From Hofstenia miamia (lineage: Eukaryota; Xenacoelomorpha; Acoela), in the NCBI GenBank assembly GCA_004352715.1, contig SCFE01000064.1, forward strand, positions 1,714,226-1,778,225: a stretch of 64,000 bases of DNA. The letters are read 5' to 3'. Position numbers and translations under genes: made by a program. How positions within the stretch are numbered: the stretch's first letter is position 1; every line of letters starts with the position of its first letter. The notes beneath the pieces were generated by a model that did no database searches, was not told the DNA's origin, and saw only the letters and a program-made list of their open reading frames with translations. Shown here in pieces: positions 60,868-64,000 of the stretch.

Positions 60868-62199
60868 CAGGGTGTGTCAAAAGTAACTTGAATTTTAAAC
60901 TAACTAAAAAAATTCAACCAATCACAGAAAAGATGATGAAATATTTCGTCATTTTATAATTATATAAGGGGAATTTATTTTATACATAACCATTTTGTTA
61001 TTTTTCCAGTACTTTTTAACTTTTGTTGACATGGATTTAGACACTAGTCTGGAAATGTTAAAGTTATACTACAAAAATGGAGACAGTGCAACACCGGCAT
61101 TACGTGTATAAAAACCAGCACACCACCTTCACAAAGACATTTTTTCTATTACAGCTGTCAATAACATGATAAGAAAATTTGAAAAGACAAAATCCTTGCA
61201 CAATGCTGCTAAATCAGGGCGACCATTGCTCCAAGAAGACCGGAAACCAATGGTAATAAGTGCGCTGAAAACTCTGCAAGATACAAATGTGCATGGCCAT
61301 GCAAGTTCTTTTTTATATTGCTGCAGCTACTACAATTCCAAAGAAAATGTTTGTCGAATTCTTAAAGCATGCGGTATGCGGACATACAAAATTGCCTTGT
61401 ATCAAACTATCACTGAATCATACTATCATCATCGTCTCGAATTTGCACAATGGATTTTAGCTAAATTAGCTAAAATCCATTGTGCATTAAATGCATTAAA
61501 TGCTAATTTTCTCAATAATGTGCTTTGGTCAGATGAGGCTAATTTTTCTATGGATGGACTGGTCAACCGTCATAATTGTACCATATGGGCGTCTGAGAAC
61601 CCTCGGCAAGTAATAACAGAAAAATTATGTGCTAAAGCCATTTTTGTTTCCGGGTACAGTAAATCAGGATAATTACACAAGTATGCTCCGTGAACATGAC
61701 CATATGTTTCCACAACTAAGACAAAAACGAAAAATGCAGTCTGTTATTTTTCAGCATGGTGGTGCGCCACCACAATACTCCAAACAAGCCAGGGATTTCA
61801 TCAGCGTTCAGTTGCCAGCTGAGCGTGTTATTGGCAGAGATTTTGGTCAGGCATGGCCTCCTAGATCACCTGACCTGAGTCCACTTGACTTTTATTTGTG
61901 GTCTACTCTAAAGTCATAGGTATATCATACATATATTCCAACCAACTTGGATGATTTATAAAGGATCATACAAGAAGTTGATTCACTTAATATTGAGAAA
62001 TTACATCGAGCTGTCCAGCATCGGATACCAAAATGTGAACTTACTATTGAGCAGAATGGAAGACTATTTGAACATTTGTTTTAATATATCTGTAATTCCC
62101 CTTATTAGAGTTTGTTTATTTACATATACTATTGTTTGGTTTCATATAAATCAAAAGTTATTGTAATTTGGAAAGTCAAGCTACTTTTGTCACACCCTG
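60868..62199 (+). mobile_element. Mariner-like element with both inverted repeats, 1332 bp
   Basis: Left end CAGGGTGTGTCAAAAGTAAC and complemented right end CAGGGTGTGACAAAAGTAGC are flanked by TA at 60866-60867 and 62200-62201. One broken transposase gene lies between. Complete ends and legible protein indicate a fairly recent insertion, just downstream of GNAT gene 2. Confidence 0.88.
61031..61918 (+). pseudogene. Tc1/mariner-superfamily transposase, inactive
   Basis: From ATG at 61031 the frame reads MDLDTSLEMLKLYYKNGDS, hits one TAA near 61109, and continues through the N-terminal DNA-binding region to NNVLWSDEANFSMDGLVN (first Asp kept). A frameshift near 61629-61672 leads into GTVNQDNYTSMLREH, then FQHGGAPPQYSKQ, where the usual second Asp is Gly and the His is Gln, then WPPRSPDLSPLDFYLWS with the third acidic residue. 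A 39-bp perfect hairpin at about 61446-61484 adds residues before the first catalytic block. Stop, frameshift and lost Asp make it dead. Confidence 0.85.
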
Positions 62200-62201
62200 T
62201 A

Positions 62202-63034
62202 TGTAAACTTTTTTCTAAAAAACTTAATATTCCATATTATTGAATGGAAATGGAAATCATTTTGTGAAAATATAATGGACATTTATGGAAATAAAAATTT
62301 AAAAAAAGAGGCATTCTCAAACACCATAGAAAATGTCTGCCACACCATAAATGTGCTTAGCACTGGAAATGCGACAAATGACCTTTAAGCATTTTTTGTT
62401 AGCTTCATTATTCATTCAGCAAAAATACTAGCAGGTACATATACTTCCATTTATGTTGATAATATCATTGAATTTGCTATTTGTAGAAATTTTGTTTTTA
62501 TTCCATAATTTTTGAAGTTGAAACATCAGATGTAAATAAATGTTTTAAGAGCAACAAAAATAACCGAAATAAGTTTGAATCATAGAGTGTTGAGCACTTT
62601 CTCCAAAATAGGAAGAGACTTGTACAAGCTATTAGGTTAGTCAGTCATAAATAGTTCTTTTATTTGTGTAATTTTTGCATGATCAAGAGAATTCAAAAAA
62701 AACGCATGACGAATACAACATCAAAATTTTGTTAATGTAAACCACATTGACTAAATATTTGTTCGACACACTGTTACAGCCAAAGCAGTTCTAGTTTTAA
62801 TGCTTAAATTAGTGTTCTGTGGCAAGACAATTTTCTTAGCCGTAGCCGACCGTGCAAAATAAATTTTGTACTTAGAGGGCCGTCGGCCGTAAGGCTTTGG
62901 ACTAAACCGTCCGTTGACTCTAAGGCTTTATCCGTAACTGGAAGTTAGCCATGATATTTTTGACGTAGTCGGCGCTTTTTACTACTACTAAGTGCAATGC
63001 AAAGATTCATATGTGCCCATACTCCGAACAATTA
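62202..63034. other. Stretch without a supported gene
   Basis: No gene is seen. A GC-rich patch at 62835-62985 repeats words such as CCGTAGCCGAC, GGCCGTCGGCCG and ACGTAGTCGG. It may be a degraded hAT-like terminus; its partner was not found. Confidence 0.35.
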
Positions 63035-63795
63035 CAGTAAAACCTCTCTAACTTAGACACTCGACGTTAGCTAGTGAATTGTCTAAGTTAGCGGGGTGTC
63101 TAAGTTAGTGAGTTGTTACAGTATTCTTCACCCATTGTCCCAATTTCCCCTAATTTTTAATCCTAGGGTTCACACACTTGTACATATCAAGATGTCTAAC
63201 TGCCAAGTAATAAAGGCGTGGAACAAAAACAAAGAAAAACAATCAAAACATAAAAAAAACATTTAAAAATCGATTAGTTAATGTGTAGGGCCAAAGAAGT
63301 CTTCAATGGTAGTCTGGCGAGCTGTCTTGACCTTTTTTTCAAGGGACAGCGCCTGCAGTTTAGATTCAATGTCAAAAAGTTCTTGACCGATATTGGAATC
63401 AAGATTATCTGCGAGAGCCCGCAAGCTCCCAAACATTGTTGTCATTTCCCTTTTAGATGGAATTGGATAAACAATAGTAATTTCATTATCTGCAATATCC
63501 TCATCTGCCTCGTTTCCAATTCCTGCATTATCGTCGTCGACCGCTGAAGAAAGAACCGTAGCTAAGACGTCATCAGGAACATCGCCAGAACCTGCTTCTG
63601 TAGGAACGTCGTCATCAAAAGAGCCGAACTCCTGAAAATTCGGGCACTCAAGCCAAGCTAGTGCTGCTTGTAAAATAGCAAAAATATTTTCAGTTGGTTC
63701 CTCCTCGGCTACTGGTTGGTCTTCAAGTGCTTCATCACGATGAGTTGGACGGATGCCGCCGTGGTCGAAGCACCTTTCAATAGTTTTAGTCGACA
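63035..63795 (-). mobile_element. pogo/Tigger-like element, 3' part, running into the gap
   Basis: CAGTAAAACCTCTCTAACTT at 63035 after TA (63033-63034) is a typical pogo/Tigger inverted end. It is followed by repeated GTCTAAGTTAG words. The transposase C-terminus starts at 63278 and is still open at the N run, so the element extends beyond what can be read. Confidence 0.75.
63278..63795 (-). CDS. pogo/Tigger-like transposase, C-terminal 172 codons
   Basis: The minus-strand frame enters from the gap at 63795 and is open for 172 codons to TAA at 63278-63280. It begins STKTIERCFDHGGI, the helix after the DDE domain that opens TI-x-x-CF in this family. An acidic tail follows (FGSFDDDVPTEAGSGDVPDD, GNEADEDIADNEI), and it ends ARQTTIEDFFGPTH, like the QTT-x-x-x-FF end of Tigger proteins. 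The catalytic residues lie in the unread part. An open, GC-richer frame suggests a younger copy than the other transposons here, or a domesticated gene. Confidence 0.75.
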
Positions 63796-64000
63796 NNNNN
63801 NNNNNNNNNNNNNNNNNNNNNNNNNNNNNNNNNNNNNNNNNNNNNNNNNNNNNNNNNNNNNNNNNNNNNNNNNNNNNNNNNNNNNNNNNNNNNNNNNNNN
63901 NNNNNNNNNNNNNNNNNNNNNNNNNNNNNNNNNNNNNNNNNNNNNNNNNNNNNNNNNNNNNNNNNNNNNNNNNNNNNNNNNNNNNNNNNNNNNNNNNNNN
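63796..64000. other. Scaffold gap to the end of the window
   Basis: An N run of at least 205 bases. Confidence 0.95.

Noticed and set aside
60759-60959. 66-codon plus-strand frame
   Set aside because: It overlaps the left inverted repeat of the mariner element and has no protein features.
1-64000. CRISPR arrays, tRNA genes, prokaryotic operons or phage genes
   Set aside because: None are visible. The tandem repeats lack spacer structure, and the sequence has clear eukaryotic introns and transposons.

Overview
The window looks like animal nuclear DNA, most likely from an arthropod or a similar invertebrate. It is strongly AT-rich, its few genes have small exons with GT/AG introns, and it is full of degraded transposons (hAT, Tc1/mariner, pogo/Tigger, Penelope-like and Jockey-like). 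There are no operons, ribosome binding sites or CRISPR arrays. It is a draft scaffold: it contains 1-base, 62-base and 1000-base N runs, and at least two stretches look like unmerged overlapping contigs.

Layout. 0-5.9 kb: diverged copies of a CAAGTTTGAGTT-rich repeat and two unrecognised candidate terminal exons on the minus strand. 5.9-13.9 kb: a 4.0 kb segment present twice in tandem around a single N, probably a false duplication. 17.3-12.0 kb, minus strand: a four-exon gene that I assembled from splice sites and reading phase. It predicts a 237-residue secreted, cysteine-containing protein of no family I recognise, and its last exon lies inside the duplicated segment. 21.1-25.2 kb: the C-terminal exon of mitochondrial ribosomal protein bL35m, with several hAT-type MITEs around it, one nested inside another. 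27.6-29.7 kb: a frameshifted BED-finger hAT transposase. 32.1 kb: a short 28S rRNA-derived fragment. 33.3-39.8 kb: a Penelope-like RT/GIY-YIG fragment and a Tc1 element, each present twice across gaps.

40.5-60.3 kb is the main genic part: two tandem plus-strand paralogues of a RimJ/RimL-like GNAT N-acetyltransferase. Both have exons of exactly 142, 199 and 325 nt and encode 221 residues. Intron 1 of the first copy has grown to 7.8 kb and holds a Jockey-like retrotransposon interrupted by a long-armed foldback element, plus four perfect 249-bp tandem repeats. The 147 bp just upstream of the two start codons differ only by a 1-bp indel, although the last exons have diverged to roughly 80% identity, which suggests recent gene conversion or strong constraint.

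60.8-63.8 kb: a complete but dead mariner-like element with both inverted repeats, then the end of a pogo/Tigger-like element whose transposase frame is open up to the terminal gap. Best candidates for something undescribed: the four-exon secreted protein, the GNAT pair with its conserved 5' block, and the Penelope fragment pair in which one copy has changed almost only from G/C to A/T.
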